Positions 1 to 10,588 of a stretch of 64,000 nucleotides of DNA are shown here, one piece after another. The stretch comes from an uncultured bacterium (GTDB lineage: Bacteria; Bacillota_I; Bacilli_A; RFN20; CAG-826). Within the stretch, counting starts at the first letter, position 1; each line of letters opens with the position of its first letter. The stretch is from the NCBI GenBank assembly GCA_949284685.1, contig CASDWE010000002.1, positions 384,476 to 448,475 of the forward strand, given 5' to 3'. Under the pieces are notes generated by a model. That model saw only the letters and a list, made by a program, of their open reading frames with translations, searched no databases and was not told the origin of the DNA. A program made the translations under genes and the position numbers.

Positions 1-83
1 TTAGCAGCACACGGCACTATTAATATTTATTAATAAGTGTTATTAAAATTATAAAAATTCATTTATAATTTAATTAGTGATTT

Positions 84-119
84 AAGCAAGATAAGAGGTC
101 ATGCACCTCTTTCTTGCTT
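84..119 (+). terminator. Hairpin, possible terminator of the gene upstream of opp
   Basis: Arms AAGCAAGATAAGAGGT and ACCTCTTTCTTGCTT face each other around a short CATGC loop. The downstream T-run is weak (TTTATT). It probably ends transcription of the gene left of the window, perhaps the missing oppA, or partly attenuates read-through into oppB. The remaining bases 1-83 are A+T-rich and hold no gene I can support. Confidence 0.45.
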
Positions 120-158
120 TATTAATCAACTTATTAATTAAATAGGAAAGGAGTTTGA

Positions 159-1334
159 ATGACTACATATTTAGTTGGGTATTCCATAATTGGATTTTTG
201 ATTTTATTTATTGTATTTTCAATATTAGTTAAAAGAAAAATCCTATTCGGGAATACACCTGTTATGCAAAGAATATTTGCACATCCATTACTTCATTATT
301 CTATAAGAAGATTAGGATCTGCACTTATTTCTTTATTACTCACTATTTTGGTTACTTTCTTTTTAATTCGTGCATCACAACCTGCTGATGCAACTTGTAT
401 TACTAAATTTTCTGGCCCACATATTACTCAGGAATTATTTGATTTACAATGTAATGCTTGGAAAGATGAAATGGGTTTATCTGGTTCTTTATTTGAACAA
501 ATGATAAATTTCTTTTATTCTATTTTACCATTTCCAAAAACATTATGTCGCACATCTTTAGATTTAAACACAATGACATTTTTTGTTAGTGATTGTCGTA
601 CATTTATTATCGATTTTGGCAAAACTAGTGATTTGCCAGGTATCGCTGATGGTACATACGTTTTAGATTACATGATTCCTAGAATGGGGACATCTTTTAA
701 AATAGGTATTATTGCTGTCGTCTTGCAATTAGCGTTAGGTTATCCTCTTGGTGTATTAATGGCTAAATATAAAGGCGGCATATTAGATAAAATTGGTCTT
801 GGATACATTATTTCTATCGATGCAATTCCAGGTGTTGCATATTACTATATTTGGATGGCTCTTTTATGTGGTTTATGTGCCTTACCATATGCGTATAATG
901 ATGGCGATTTTTTAAGCTGGTTACCGGCAATATTAACAATGGGTTTCACTGGTATGGCTGGTATTGCTATGTGGGTTAGACGTTTCATGGTTGATGAATT
1001 TAATTCTGACTATGTTAAGTTTGCTAGAGCAAAAGGTCTTTCTGAAAATAGAATTATGTTTACTCATATTTTAAGAAATGCGATTGTTCCTTTAGTTAGA
1101 TCTATTCCAAGTGCGGTTATAGGTGCTTTGCTTGGAACTTACTATTTAGAAAATATGTATTCTATTGATGGAATAGGTGCAGCGTTAATAACCGCAAATA
1201 ATCATCATAATGCACCTCTTCTTCAAGCTATTGTTATTATAAGTGCAATATTATCTATTATTTCTTTCTTGCTTGGCGATATTGTTACAGCGATGGTTGA
1301 TCCACGTGTATCATTCTCAGGCGATGAAGTTTAG
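159..1334 (+). CDS. oppB: Oligopeptide ABC transporter permease OppB
   Basis: First of two membrane subunits of an Opp/Dpp-type ABC importer that brings oligopeptides into the cell. The C-terminal half has the permease fold, and the EAA loop that docks on the ATPase lies near residues 284-312 (DYVKFARAKGLSENRI). At 391 aa it is longer than the usual 300-340: there is an extra N-terminal TM (about 7-25) and a long external loop between the next TM (52-72) and about residue 170. That loop carries four cysteines (80, 98, 130, 146) that could form disulfides. An AAAGGAG site lies 7 nt before the ATG. oppC starts a few bases downstream, so they are co-transcribed. Family assignment is firm; peptide specificity is not readable. 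Confidence 0.92.
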   Translation: MTTYLVGYSIIGFLILFIVFSILVKRKILFGNTPVMQRIFAHPLLHYSIRRLGSALISLLLTILVTFFLIRASQPADATCITKFSGPHITQELFDLQCNAWKDEMGLSGSLFEQMINFFYSILPFPKTLCRTSLDLNTMTFFVSDCRTFIIDFGKTSDLPGIADGTYVLDYMIPRMGTSFKIGIIAVVLQLALGYPLGVLMAKYKGGILDKIGLGYIISIDAIPGVAYYYIWMALLCGLCALPYAYNDGDFLSWLPAILTMGFTGMAGIAMWVRRFMVDEFNSDYVKFARAKGLSENRIMFTHILRNAIVPLVRSIPSAVIGALLGTYYLENMYSIDGIGAALITANNHHNAPLLQAIVIISAILSIISFLLGDIVTAMVDPRVSFSGDEV

Positions 1335-1348
1335 GAGGTGTGAAAATT

Positions 1349-2419
1349 ATGGCAAAAGAAAAACAAAATAACGATTACATCTTCCAAGAAGTAGACGAAA
1401 CAACAAATGTTTATAACAATGTTAATCAAAATGTTGATGAATTGTTTAAAGTTGTTGGAACTAATTTAGAAAATGTTGAAAGATTAAATGCTGTCCCATA
1501 TTCTTATTGGCGTATAACATTTACTGAATTATTTAAAAAACCTTTCGTAATTATATGTTTAGCAATTTTAGCATTAATTATTTTCTTTACTATTTTTGGA
1601 CCTTTAATTAATTATTATCCACCTTTAATTATTGATGGATCAACAATATTACATAATCCATTGCCTGATGTTGCTCCTCCTTACTATGTTGGACCAAACG
1701 CTCAATACTGGTTTGGTGTATGCGGTGATAATATGGGGACATGGTTTGAAGGAACTGATATGTGGTCAGTTGTTTGGACAGGTTCAAGATTATCATTATT
1801 GTTAGGCGTTACTGTTGCTGCGATTGATGTTGTATTAGGCATCGTTATTGGAGCGGCCTGGGGTTATTTTAAGTGGCTTGACCCCATTATGATTGAATTT
1901 AGAAACTTTGTTAGTAATATTCCAACAATCTTATTAGATATTTTATTAATGCAATTACTATCTCCTTATATGAAGGATTTTGGATTTATTATTGTTGTAT
2001 TCTTATTGTGTGCTCTTGGCTGGTTAGGTTTAGCGGGTTTTGTTAGAAATCAAATTATTATTATTCGTAATCGTGAATATAATATTGCTTCTCAAACCCT
2101 TGGTTCTTCTTCCACAACTATGATTACACACAATTTATTGCCATATTTAGTAAGTGTAATTGTTACAGTGGCATCAACTTCAATTCCTGCTGCTATTTCA
2201 AGTGAAGTTGGTCTTGCTTACTTTAATTTATCGTTTAAAGTCAGCGATGGTGATATTACTTTAGGACAAGTTTTAACTCAAGCAACGAAAGGAATGGCGT
2301 GGATGGAGCATCCATATTTGCTGCTGGGACCACTTATTGTTATGGTTCCATTGACGGTAGCGTTTTTCTACCTAGGTTTAGCAATTGCGGATGCTACTGA
2401 TCCTAAATCGCATCGTTAA
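1349..2419 (+). CDS. oppC: Oligopeptide ABC transporter permease OppC
   Basis: Second permease subunit of the Opp importer. The N-terminal cytoplasmic stretch of about 60 residues is followed by a TM, a large external loop and the C-terminal permease domain with an EAA-type loop (REYNIASQTLGSSSTTMITHN region) and further TMs. I choose the ATG at 1349 rather than the in-frame GTG at 1340, because the GTG overlaps the AGGAGG site at 1333-1338 while the ATG sits 10 nt behind it. The product is 356 aa, slightly longer than typical. It is followed directly by oppD with its own AAAGGAGG site. Confidence 0.92.
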   Translation: MAKEKQNNDYIFQEVDETTNVYNNVNQNVDELFKVVGTNLENVERLNAVPYSYWRITFTELFKKPFVIICLAILALIIFFTIFGPLINYYPPLIIDGSTILHNPLPDVAPPYYVGPNAQYWFGVCGDNMGTWFEGTDMWSVVWTGSRLSLLLGVTVAAIDVVLGIVIGAAWGYFKWLDPIMIEFRNFVSNIPTILLDILLMQLLSPYMKDFGFIIVVFLLCALGWLGLAGFVRNQIIIIRNREYNIASQTLGSSSTTMITHNLLPYLVSVIVTVASTSIPAAISSEVGLAYFNLSFKVSDGDITLGQVLTQATKGMAWMEHPYLLLGPLIVMVPLTVAFFYLGLAIADATDPKSHR

Positions 2420-2435
2420 AGGAGGTCTTTAAGTG

Positions 2436-3800
2436 ATGGAAAAAGAAAAAACATTAAATAAAGTCATCGAAGTCAAAGACTTATCTTTAGGATTCGTTAC
2501 TCGTGGTCATAAAAGTCATGTTTTAAGAGATATTTTCCTTGATATTTATGAAGGGGAAACATTAGCAATTGTTGGTGAATCTGGTTCAGGAAAATCAGTT
2601 TTTACCAAAACTTTTACTGGCATGTTAGATTCTAATGGTTTTATAAGCAGTGGATCTATTATGTTTGAAGGAAAAGATTTGGTTCAAATCAAAAACAATA
2701 AAGATTGGCTTAACATTCGCGGAAGAAAAATAGCTACAATTTTCCAAGATCCTATGACAAGTTTAAATCCTTTGTTTTCTATTGGATATCAAATAAGTGA
2801 AGTTTTAAGATTACATTCCAAACCTTCAAAAGAAGAAATTAAAGAATATCGTGAACGTCGCAAAAACGAGAAATTAGTGGAAAAATCTAAACTTCAAGGT
2901 ATGTCTAGCGATGAAAGAAAGGACTACTTTGAAAATAAAAAGATTAAAAAAAGTGAACTTTTACAAGAAAATTATGAACAATTGTTAAAAAAAGAAACAA
3001 AAGTTAATTTTTTAACCAAACTTTTAGTTAAATTAGAAGCGATTCGTTTAACTAACAACCAAATTAAAGGCAAACCTCATGGAATGTCAGCACGTCAAGC
3101 AAAAAAAGAAGCTATTGAATTGTTAAGAAAAGTTAAAATTCCTAATGCTGAAAAACGTTATAAAGATTATCCATATCAATATTCTGGTGGTATGAGACAA
3201 AGAGTTGTTATCGCTATTGCTCTTGCTTGCCATCCTAAAGTGTTAATTTGTGATGAACCTACAACGGCTTTAGATGTTACTGTTCAAAGCCAAATTCTTC
3301 AATTAATTAAAGAACTTCAACAAGAATATAATTGGACAACAATATTTATTACCCACGATTTGGGTGTTGTCGCAAATATTGCAGATCGTATCGCTGTTAT
3401 GTATGGTGGCGAAATTGTTGAATATGGAACAGCGGAAGATATTTTCTATCGTCCAGAGCATCCATATACATGGGCATTGCTTTCTTCTTTACCACAATTA
3501 GGAAGCAAAGACGAACCGTTAAATTATATTCCAGGAAATCCACCTTCATTTGCAAAAGAACTTATTGGCGATCCATTTGCAGAAAGAAACCAATATGCTT
3601 TAGCAATTGATTTTATTAGTAATCCACCAATGATTCAAGTTAGTCCTACTCATTCTGTTAAGACATGGTTATTGGATAAACGTGCACCTAAAGTTACTAA
3701 ACCTAAAGTTATTTTAGAGTTACGTCAAAGAATGAAACGGGCTGCTGATGAATTGTTAAAAGAAAATAACATTAAAGGAGAAATAGAAAATGAAAAATAA
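2436..3800 (+). CDS. oppD: Oligopeptide ABC transporter ATPase OppD
   Basis: Cytoplasmic ATPase driving peptide import with OppF. Numbered from the alternative GTG at 2433: Walker A GESGSGKS (48-55), Q-loop FQDP (about 104), signature SGGMRQ (251-256), Walker B LICDEP (271-276), switch His308. The protein has about 455 residues against 320-350 for the family. The excess is a lysine/glutamate-rich helical insertion at about 130-220 between Q-loop and signature, plus an extended C-terminus. The usual cysteines of the OppD C-terminal segment are not seen. The start is either the GTG at 2433 or the ATG at 2436; the ATG gives the same 10-nt spacing as in oppC. It overlaps oppF by 11 bp. Confidence 0.92.
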   Translation: MEKEKTLNKVIEVKDLSLGFVTRGHKSHVLRDIFLDIYEGETLAIVGESGSGKSVFTKTFTGMLDSNGFISSGSIMFEGKDLVQIKNNKDWLNIRGRKIATIFQDPMTSLNPLFSIGYQISEVLRLHSKPSKEEIKEYRERRKNEKLVEKSKLQGMSSDERKDYFENKKIKKSELLQENYEQLLKKETKVNFLTKLLVKLEAIRLTNNQIKGKPHGMSARQAKKEAIELLRKVKIPNAEKRYKDYPYQYSGGMRQRVVIAIALACHPKVLICDEPTTALDVTVQSQILQLIKELQQEYNWTTIFITHDLGVVANIADRIAVMYGGEIVEYGTAEDIFYRPEHPYTWALLSSLPQLGSKDEPLNYIPGNPPSFAKELIGDPFAERNQYALAIDFISNPPMIQVSPTHSVKTWLLDKRAPKVTKPKVILELRQRMKRAADELLKENNIKGEIENEK

Positions 3801-4851
3801 AAAGAATATCAAACATATTTCTTCTTTAGCGGAAAAATTGCATTTAAATAAAAAAAGATATCAACCAGAAGTTGATGAATTTGCGGTTTCTCAAAAAGAA
3901 AATCCTGATGATATCATCGTCAAAATGAAAGATGTAAAAATTTCATTTAAGACGGGCGGTACAGAACGAGTAATTATAAATCATCTAGATTTAAATATAC
4001 GTCGTGGTGAGATTTTAGGTTTAGTTGGTGAATCTGGTTCAGGAAAAACCACTATTGGACGTGCTATCATTCGCATTAATCCTGTTAGAAGTGGTGTTAT
4101 TACTTATAATAACATTCCTATTTCTGGAAAAATTTCAAAAGAAAGAGCAAAACTTTTAAAAACCAAAATCCAAATGATTTTCCAAGATCCTAGTGCTTCA
4201 TTAAATGAAAGAGCTAATATTGATTATATTGTCAGCGAAGGCTTAAAAGCTTATCACATGTATGATAATGAAGAAGATCGTTTAAATAAAATAAGCGATA
4301 TTATGGAAAAGGTTGGTTTAAGACCTGAATATTTAAATCGTTATCCACATGAATTTTCAGGTGGTCAAAGACAAAGAATTGGTATTGCAAGATGCATGGT
4401 AATGAATCCAGAATTTGTTATAGCTGACGAACCAATTAGTGCACTTGATATGTCGATACGTGCACAAGTTTTAAATCTCATTCGAGAATTTAAAGAACGC
4501 AATAATTTAACAGTGTTATTTATCGCTCATGACTTAAGTATTGTCAAATATATTTCTGATCGTATTGCTGTAATTTATGCTGGTAAATTAGTGGAATTAG
4601 CACCTGCTGAAAGATTATTTGCAGCACCTTTACATCCATACACTAAATCATTATTAAGTGCAGTGCCTATTCCCGATCCACAAATAGAAAAACGAAAAAA
4701 GATAGTTGTATATGATCCTTTAATGCACGATTATACAGAAGATGATGTCCCACAATTTTATGAAGTTGAGGAAGGACATTTTGTACGCGCAAACAAAATA
4801 GAATTAGAAGAATATAAAAAAGAATTGTCAAAGATAGGAGGTAAGAAATAA
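3790..4851 (+). CDS. oppF: Oligopeptide ABC transporter ATPase OppF
   Basis: Second ATPase of the Opp importer. Motifs: Walker [10 protein letters not shown] (80-88), Q-loop FQDP (131-134), signature SGGQRQ (190-195), Walker B VIADEP, and the C-terminal oligopeptide-transporter extension ([12 protein letters not shown]). The N-terminal 40 residues are a basic extension. Length 353 aa is normal. It starts inside the end of oppD behind an AAAGGAG, and its TAA shares its last A with the ATG of the next gene, so translation is probably coupled. Confidence 0.92.
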   Translation: MKNKKNIKHISSLAEKLHLNKKRYQPEVDEFAVSQKENPDDIIVKMKDVKISFKTGGTERVIINHLDLNIRRGEILGLVGESGSGKTTIGRAIIRINPVRSGVITYNNIPISGKISKERAKLLKTKIQMIFQDPSASLNERANIDYIVSEGLKAYHMYDNEEDRLNKISDIMEKVGLRPEYLNRYPHEFSGGQRQRIGIARCMVMNPEFVIADEPISALDMSIRAQVLNLIREFKERNNLTVLFIAHDLSIVKYISDRIAVIYAGKLVELAPAERLFAAPLHPYTKSLLSAVPIPDPQIEKRKKIVVYDPLMHDYTEDDVPQFYEVEEGHFVRANKIELEEYKKELSKIGGKK

Positions 4852-6917
4852 TGCCAGAAATTGATAAATTTCAACTAATGGAAGTTAAAACAAAAAAACA
4901 GCAAGAAGAATTTTTAAGAATGCAAAAAAATAAAAAACGCAACTACATTGTTGGCTTTTCCGTTTTAGGTGTTGTTATTATTCTTTTGACAGTTATTTAT
5001 TCTTTGGCTGCTAATGTTTGGCTTGTCAACTTATCTAATATGCAATATGTTGAGTATTCTTATAGTGCAAATGCGGAAAATCCCACCGCAACAATTACAA
5101 GGCTAAAACCAGACAGTGGTTATCCAAGCAATTTTACTATTCCTAGTGAAGTTAATGGTATGCCTGTTACTGCAATTAATGCTTCCGCTTTTGATGGATG
5201 TGAACGTTTAACATCTATAACAATTCCAGACAGCGTCACTTCAATTGGCGAATATGCTTTCGCTAATTGTTCTAATCTTGCAACAATCAATTTCTCTAAA
5301 AATATTACCTCTTTAGGTATTGGAGCTTTTTATAACACACCATTTTTAAATAATCTTCCAGATGATGATATAACAGTTATTTCATCAATCTTATTCAAAA
5401 TAGGGGAGAATATGATTACTGAAAATACTGTTGTCTTAAATAGTGAAGAATCAACGATACCTACTAAATATCAAAATGATAATTACAATATCGTTTATCT
5501 TGATACTGATGAATATGATATTAGTGTTTGGTCTGATGGTTTATTTGCAAATATGGAAGGACTTGTTTATATTGAGATTCCTTTATATTTAAAAGATATT
5601 CCTACTAATACTTTTAATGGATGCATTAATCTTGAGGGTGTGAATTTACCAGATTCTGTTACATCAATTGGAAATTCCGCTTTTAATGGATGCACTAGTT
5701 TAATTGATATCGAAATTGGTGAATCGGTTGTTAGCATCGGTGATTATAGTTTTGCTAATACTGGTGTTTCTAAAATAGATTTGCCTGTCTCAATGGTAAA
5801 TATTGGTTCACATGCTTTTGAAGGATGTACACGTATTGAAGAATTTGTTTGGCCAGGAAATCTTTCTTCTATTCCGAGTCATATTTTTAATAATTGTACT
5901 AATTTAAAATCATTCTCATTTGATGGTAATGGTTTTGAAGCAACAAGATCAATAGGGCAATATGCTTTTGCTAATACCGCAATTGAATCATTTGATATTC
6001 CTAAAAATGTTTCAGTTATTTCTGCTAATTTATTTGCAGGAAATTCTGCATTAGAAATAGTTAGAATGTATGAAGGAAAAGTCACATATGATAAACATGG
6101 TTTATCTACCACAACAGGCATTGTTCGTATTGACGTTGGTGCATTTGATAAATGTACAAATTTAAAAAGTATTATTTTATACGATGATAATTATCATAAC
6201 GTCACTAACACTAACGTTATTACTCTTCCTGACACAGTTTCAAATTTGGCTTCTAATGGTTCAATATTTGCAGATGATACTTCTATAACTAATGTTTTTA
6301 TTCCTTATACAATTAAAGAAACAGCTTATCAAATGTTTTCTAATAACACATCTTTAAAAAATGTTACATTTGAAACTAGACGTGTTGGAATGAATATCGA
6401 AGGTATTGAATCTATTTCTTATCGCAGTTTTTATAATTGCACTAGTATCGAAGAACTTGTTTTACCAAATACAGTTGATGAAATTGAAGATTCGGCTTTT
6501 GAAAATATGACATCTTTAAAAACTATCATCATGCCGGATTCAACTAGCGAATTAACCGCTATTAATGTAAGAACATTTTATAATTGTGAAAATTTGCAGT
6601 CACTCAATTTAAGTGAGAATGTTTATATTTTTAGAGAATATTCTTTCCATCATAATTACAATTTAGAATATGTTTATATTCCATATAACGTATCGAATCG
6701 TATTACTTTAGATCGTTATGCTTTCACTCAATGTCGTCCACAAAACGCTGATGGAACATATTCTTCACGTATGCCAATTTATTTAGAAGTTGTTGAAGAA
6801 GATACGTCATCAACACGTGTTCAAGATGGATGGTATGATGATTCGTGCGTTGTTTATTTTTTGGGTGAATGGGAATTTGGTAGTGATGGAAAACCTGTTC
6901 CATTAGTGGAAAAGTAA
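4851..6917 (+). CDS. Membrane-anchored BspA-type leucine-rich-repeat protein
   Basis: A 688-aa surface protein of BspA/LRR_5 type. A short charged cytoplasmic N-terminus is followed by one TM (about 33-55). The rest is exposed and made of about a dozen repeats with the recurring pattern 'IxxxAFxxCxxLxxIxIPxSVTSIGxxAF' between about residues 85 and 660. Such repeats in other bacteria bind host or matrix proteins; that role here is inference. Its ATG overlaps the oppF stop, so it is translated as part of the opp operon. It is not a substrate-binding protein by sequence, yet its tight coupling to the importer is notable. Confidence 0.85.
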   Translation: MPEIDKFQLMEVKTKKQQEEFLRMQKNKKRNYIVGFSVLGVVIILLTVIYSLAANVWLVNLSNMQYVEYSYSANAENPTATITRLKPDSGYPSNFTIPSEVNGMPVTAINASAFDGCERLTSITIPDSVTSIGEYAFANCSNLATINFSKNITSLGIGAFYNTPFLNNLPDDDITVISSILFKIGENMITENTVVLNSEESTIPTKYQNDNYNIVYLDTDEYDISVWSDGLFANMEGLVYIEIPLYLKDIPTNTFNGCINLEGVNLPDSVTSIGNSAFNGCTSLIDIEIGESVVSIGDYSFANTGVSKIDLPVSMVNIGSHAFEGCTRIEEFVWPGNLSSIPSHIFNNCTNLKSFSFDGNGFEATRSIGQYAFANTAIESFDIPKNVSVISANLFAGNSALEIVRMYEGKVTYDKHGLSTTTGIVRIDVGAFDKCTNLKSIILYDDNYHNVTNTNVITLPDTVSNLASNGSIFADDTSITNVFIPYTIKETAYQMFSNNTSLKNVTFETRRVGMNIEGIESISYRSFYNCTSIEELVLPNTVDEIEDSAFENMTSLKTIIMPDSTSELTAINVRTFYNCENLQSLNLSENVYIFREYSFHHNYNLEYVYIPYNVSNRITLDRYAFTQCRPQNADGTYSSRMPIYLEVVEEDTSSTRVQDGWYDDSCVVYFLGEWEFGSDGKPVPLVEK

Positions 6918-6929
6918 TGGAGGTAATAT

Positions 6930-7877
6930 ATGAAAAAAAATATAAAATTATTATTATTGACTCCTGTTCTTCTTGGTCTATTAGCGGGGTGTGATCAAAA
7001 TAGCAATACGTCAACATCTAATAACTATGTTTATGATTGGACCGAAAGTGATTTGTTATTGATGAATGATTATTTAGGTGAAGGCAATATAATACCATTT
7101 GATCCTTCTTTGTTTTATACATCAATATCCTTATATACTAGTTCATCACAAGTTTCCACTAGCAATTATTTGTTAACATATTATTTCACCACGAATGTTT
7201 TAGCGTTAACTTATGAAACCGCTAACGTGGAAATAGTTGATGACTATTATAATTTTGTTTTAACAAATTATGGTGAAACTTTTGTTATAGATAAAGAATT
7301 ACAAACAGCAAATAGTGAGCAAGAAAAAATTTATTATTTATATAAACAATTAGATAATACCAGCACTATTAATTCGCGTTTTTATTTAAATATTTATTAT
7401 GATGATAATTTATCTTGTTTAACTGTAGATGCTTATATTGATACAAAATATCTTTCTACATCATGGCCTAATCAAAATAATCAAGATGCAATTTTAATAT
7501 CTGATTTATTAATGTTAGATCGCGAATATGCTTCTTTGTTTGAGTTTGAACCAATGTATTTAAATAATGTATCTTATGCATGTTATACGTTTAATGGATA
7601 CCCTTATGTTGATATTGATATTCATTGCGAATATAATACTAGCCACGATGAAGAAGATGTATCAATTGCCTGTATTGAAGATTTTATTAGTCAACTATTA
7701 GCAAAAAATTATTTACTCGATAGTGCAAATTCAACAGCAGAATATGATAACTATTATCAAATCATTTATGATGATGATAATGAACCTTTATTTGCAATTG
7801 ATTGTTATGTTAGTACTTATTTTTCATCAAACAATAATACTTGGAAATTTAATGTATTGTTTTATATCAGTTATTAA
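6930..7877 (+). CDS. Lipoprotein of unknown function, last gene of the opp operon
   Basis: The N-terminus is a lipoprotein signal (basic MKKNIK, hydrophobic core, lipobox LLAGC with Cys21). The mature part of about 295 residues is acidic, rich in Y, N and D, and has no motif I recognise. It begins 12 bp after the LRR gene with a GGAGG site, so it should be on the opp transcript. It could be an unusual peptide-binding or accessory lipoprotein, but it is much shorter than OppA (about 550 aa) and shows none of its conserved regions. Convergent to the flippase gene; the 58-bp gap shows no clear terminator. Confidence 0.7.
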   Translation: MKKNIKLLLLTPVLLGLLAGCDQNSNTSTSNNYVYDWTESDLLLMNDYLGEGNIIPFDPSLFYTSISLYTSSSQVSTSNYLLTYYFTTNVLALTYETANVEIVDDYYNFVLTNYGETFVIDKELQTANSEQEKIYYLYKQLDNTSTINSRFYLNIYYDDNLSCLTVDAYIDTKYLSTSWPNQNNQDAILISDLLMLDREYASLFEFEPMYLNNVSYACYTFNGYPYVDIDIHCEYNTSHDEEDVSIACIEDFISQLLAKNYLLDSANSTAEYDNYYQIIYDDDNEPLFAIDCYVSTYFSSNNNTWKFNVLFYISY

Positions 7878-7935
7878 TAAATAAATTAAAAATACTTAGT
7901 TTTTGCAATAATATTATTTTATTTTGATGTTGTTT

Positions 7936-9426
7936 TTATTTTACAGTTTTCTTTTTAAAAAAAGACATTACTAAATCCTCTTTTAAGAAAAATAATGTCA
8001 ATAGATATATGATGGCGTCAATAGCCACAACAACAGCAAGTGTGAGTATGTAACTATTAGTAATGCTTAGTTGTTCAGCGTATAAATTTTCTATTGGGAA
8101 AACAATAACTAACAAAATACTTGCGACACATATTATTGCATTTGCGATAAGTAGTTTTAATGTATTAATGTTAAATAAAGCTTTTTTAATCCAATCAAAC
8201 GACATAGCGATTAATGCAAATAATAGTAAGGCATCAATTATCATTGTTGAAATCGCAACACCGATATGTGGAGAATCTTTGAAAATAAATAAACCGAATA
8301 TTAACGAACAGCCAATATTTAATAAAGTAGCAATTAATATTGAAAACAAATAATATTTTTCTTTTTTTGCTGGCAAAAGTATTTGGCCATAAATAATATC
8401 ACCAATCGAATATGTTAACATCATAAATGAAAGAGATATTAAAACGATATCCGCGCCATCATAACCTTGTTCTCCGGCGATTAAGGTACATATTTGGTTA
8501 GATAATGTTGACATAGTTACAATTGCTGGCAAAACAATAAATAAACAAATATTAATTGAATATTTTAATAAACGACGAAAATAGGATTTATCTTCTTGGA
8601 TATATAAATGTGCTGCTCGAGGTATGAATACCGTGGAAAGGTTAGCAATTATTGCAATAATTATATCTATTCCTTTAATACCAACAGAATATGATGCGAC
8701 CGCAGTTTTGTTTGTATCTAAAAAGCCTAAAATAAAAGTATCGCTTTGATTATATAAAGCCAAAACCATTGAAAGAGAAAATAATGTTAATAAAGGCTTA
8801 AAATATTGTTTGAAATTATATGGCATTGTTTTTAAAAAAGATATTTTGCCTTTTAAATATATGACATTAGCAATTGAAATAATTAATGTTAATCCAGCGG
8901 TAATTAAAGCATAAATATATACATCATCAGGATTTTTAACTAACACAATAATTAAAATTGCACTTAATGTTAAAACCAATATTGATCTTATCGACATATA
9001 AACTTGCTTTTCTAAGGCAATAAAAATCCATTCAAATGAAAAAGCTCCAGTAATAAAATTTAAAGATAATAAAAATATAATACCTTTGACATCAAAAAGC
9101 TGTGGAACAGAAAAAACAAAAATACACATAAAGCCAAAAGATAAAGAAGTTGCAATACCTTGTAAAATAAAGAAAGCTTGTGCTTTGTTTGATAGAAGTT
9201 CTTTATTATCTCTTACTTTAACACATTCGCGGATAGCTAAATTTGGAATACCAATTTTTGCTAAAATTAAAAAATAGTATACAAAGGTATTTGCCCAAGT
9301 ATACGCCCCAAAAACATCATCACCTAATACACGACAAACATAAGGAAAAGTAATAAATGATAGTATCGTTAACGCTACTGTTCGGATTAAATTTATAATT
9401 ACATTAACGCGAATGTTATTGTTCAT
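7936..9426 (-). CDS. Polysaccharide flippase (Wzx/MOP superfamily)
   Basis: A 496-aa polytopic membrane protein with about 12-14 hydrophobic segments. It has the N-terminal signature of O-antigen/teichoic-type flippases (NLIRTVALTILSFITFPYVCRVLG, split by charged residues, then FGAYTW). Members flip lipid-linked oligosaccharide units across the membrane. It overlaps the upstream glycosyltransferase gene by 11 bp and belongs to a three-gene minus-strand unit with two glycosyltransferases, which supports a capsule or exopolysaccharide role. The exact polymer cannot be told. Confidence 0.85.
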   Translation of the reverse strand: MNNNIRVNVIINLIRTVALTILSFITFPYVCRVLGDDVFGAYTWANTFVYYFLILAKIGIPNLAIRECVKVRDNKELLSNKAQAFFILQGIATSLSFGFMCIFVFSVPQLFDVKGIIFLLSLNFITGAFSFEWIFIALEKQVYMSIRSILVLTLSAILIIVLVKNPDDVYIYALITAGLTLIISIANVIYLKGKISFLKTMPYNFKQYFKPLLTLFSLSMVLALYNQSDTFILGFLDTNKTAVASYSVGIKGIDIIIAIIANLSTVFIPRAAHLYIQEDKSYFRRLLKYSINICLFIVLPAIVTMSTLSNQICTLIAGEQGYDGADIVLISLSFMMLTYSIGDIIYGQILLPAKKEKYYLFSILIATLLNIGCSLIFGLFIFKDSPHIGVAISTMIIDALLLFALIAMSFDWIKKALFNINTLKLLIANAIICVASILLVIVFPIENLYAEQLSITNSYILTLAVVVAIDAIIYLLTLFFLKEDLVMSFFKKKTVK

Positions 9427-10588
9427 CTTTAAAAACCTTTTCTAAAAAGTCGTTAACTTTTTTATTAACAGCTTCTAATGAAAAATTATCTAAGACAATT
9501 TCTTTAGCTTTTGTAGCTATTTCTTTATTTAATTCATCATCATTAGTAATTACTTTTTCCATTGCTTCATATAAATCGTCGATATTTGATGATTTGCACC
9601 AGACAATTTCCTGTGGAAAATATTTAATTAATTTAGAATTTTTAACCGATATTGTTATAGTTCCACTACAAGAATATTCTAATGTTTTGCTTGGAATAGA
9701 GAAGTGATCTAAATCTTCACTAAATGGACGAGGATTTATATTTGCAACTGCATATTTTTCATAATATAAAACATCATCATAGCTTAAAGTGTATAAGTAT
9801 CGAATATTATGGCAATCTTTTATTTTATTGAATAAATATTGTTCATCAGCGTGATGTCCAGCAATTAATAAATAATAATTAGGATATTTAATATTTATTT
9901 TTTTGAATGCTTCAATTAGATTATATATTCCATATCTTTCCATTATCGCACCCGCAAAGAAGAAATATTTAATCGCTAATTTGTCTTTTTCAAAAGTATG
10001 TTTTTCTTCAACAATTCCCTCGTTGACTAAATATGGTTTATTGTTCGTGTTATATAAATCATTTAATTCTCGTGTCAGTGCAATATATGCATCATATTGG
10101 TTTGTATTGTTTAATATGAATGTTGTATATGACTTTCTTGTATTTGATATATTTGAAGGAGAATCAGTTAATAATCCAACGACACGAATTTTTTTCTTTT
10201 TCAAGACATGTTTTAGATAATAAACAATACTCATGTTAATAGTGTCAGTAAAAATGATCGTATTTTTATCTGCGATTTCATTAATGAGCTGATAAATTTG
10301 TCTAAGACAAGAATTAATTCTAATAAATACGTTTCTAGCTATTGATAAGTAATGCCAAGTTATGTTATTTTCAATTTTTATATCTTTAGGCAATCTTTTT
10401 AATGAACACAAATTTCTTGAAAAGGGACGAATACTTATTACATCAACAAAATTATTTATCGCTAATGAACGAATGAATTTATTATGAAAATTTTGATTCG
10501 ATGGATTTGGTTTAATTTTCCAATATTCCATATAATCAACATAGTCTTCTTCATTCATTGTTGTAGTGATATAAATTATCTTTTTCAT
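9416..10588 (-). CDS. Glycosyltransferase, GT-B fold
   Basis: A 390-aa cytoplasmic protein with a two-lobed GT-B layout. The C-terminal lobe carries the donor-binding pattern (YFFFAGAIMERYGIYNLIEA, then SIPSKTLEYSCSG near 300). It probably transfers a sugar to a lipid-linked intermediate later moved by the neighbouring flippase. It overlaps both neighbours (11 bp with the flippase, 4 bp with the next glycosyltransferase), so the three genes are translationally coupled. Donor and acceptor are unknown. Confidence 0.78.
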   Translation of the reverse strand: MKKIIYITTTMNEEDYVDYMEYWKIKPNPSNQNFHNKFIRSLAINNFVDVISIRPFSRNLCSLKRLPKDIKIENNITWHYLSIARNVFIRINSCLRQIYQLINEIADKNTIIFTDTINMSIVYYLKHVLKKKKIRVVGLLTDSPSNISNTRKSYTTFILNNTNQYDAYIALTRELNDLYNTNNKPYLVNEGIVEEKHTFEKDKLAIKYFFFAGAIMERYGIYNLIEAFKKINIKYPNYYLLIAGHHADEQYLFNKIKDCHNIRYLYTLSYDDVLYYEKYAVANINPRPFSEDLDHFSIPSKTLEYSCSGTITISVKNSKLIKYFPQEIVWCKSSNIDDLYEAMEKVITNDDELNKEIATKAKEIVLDNFSLEAVNKKVNDFLEKVFKDEQ

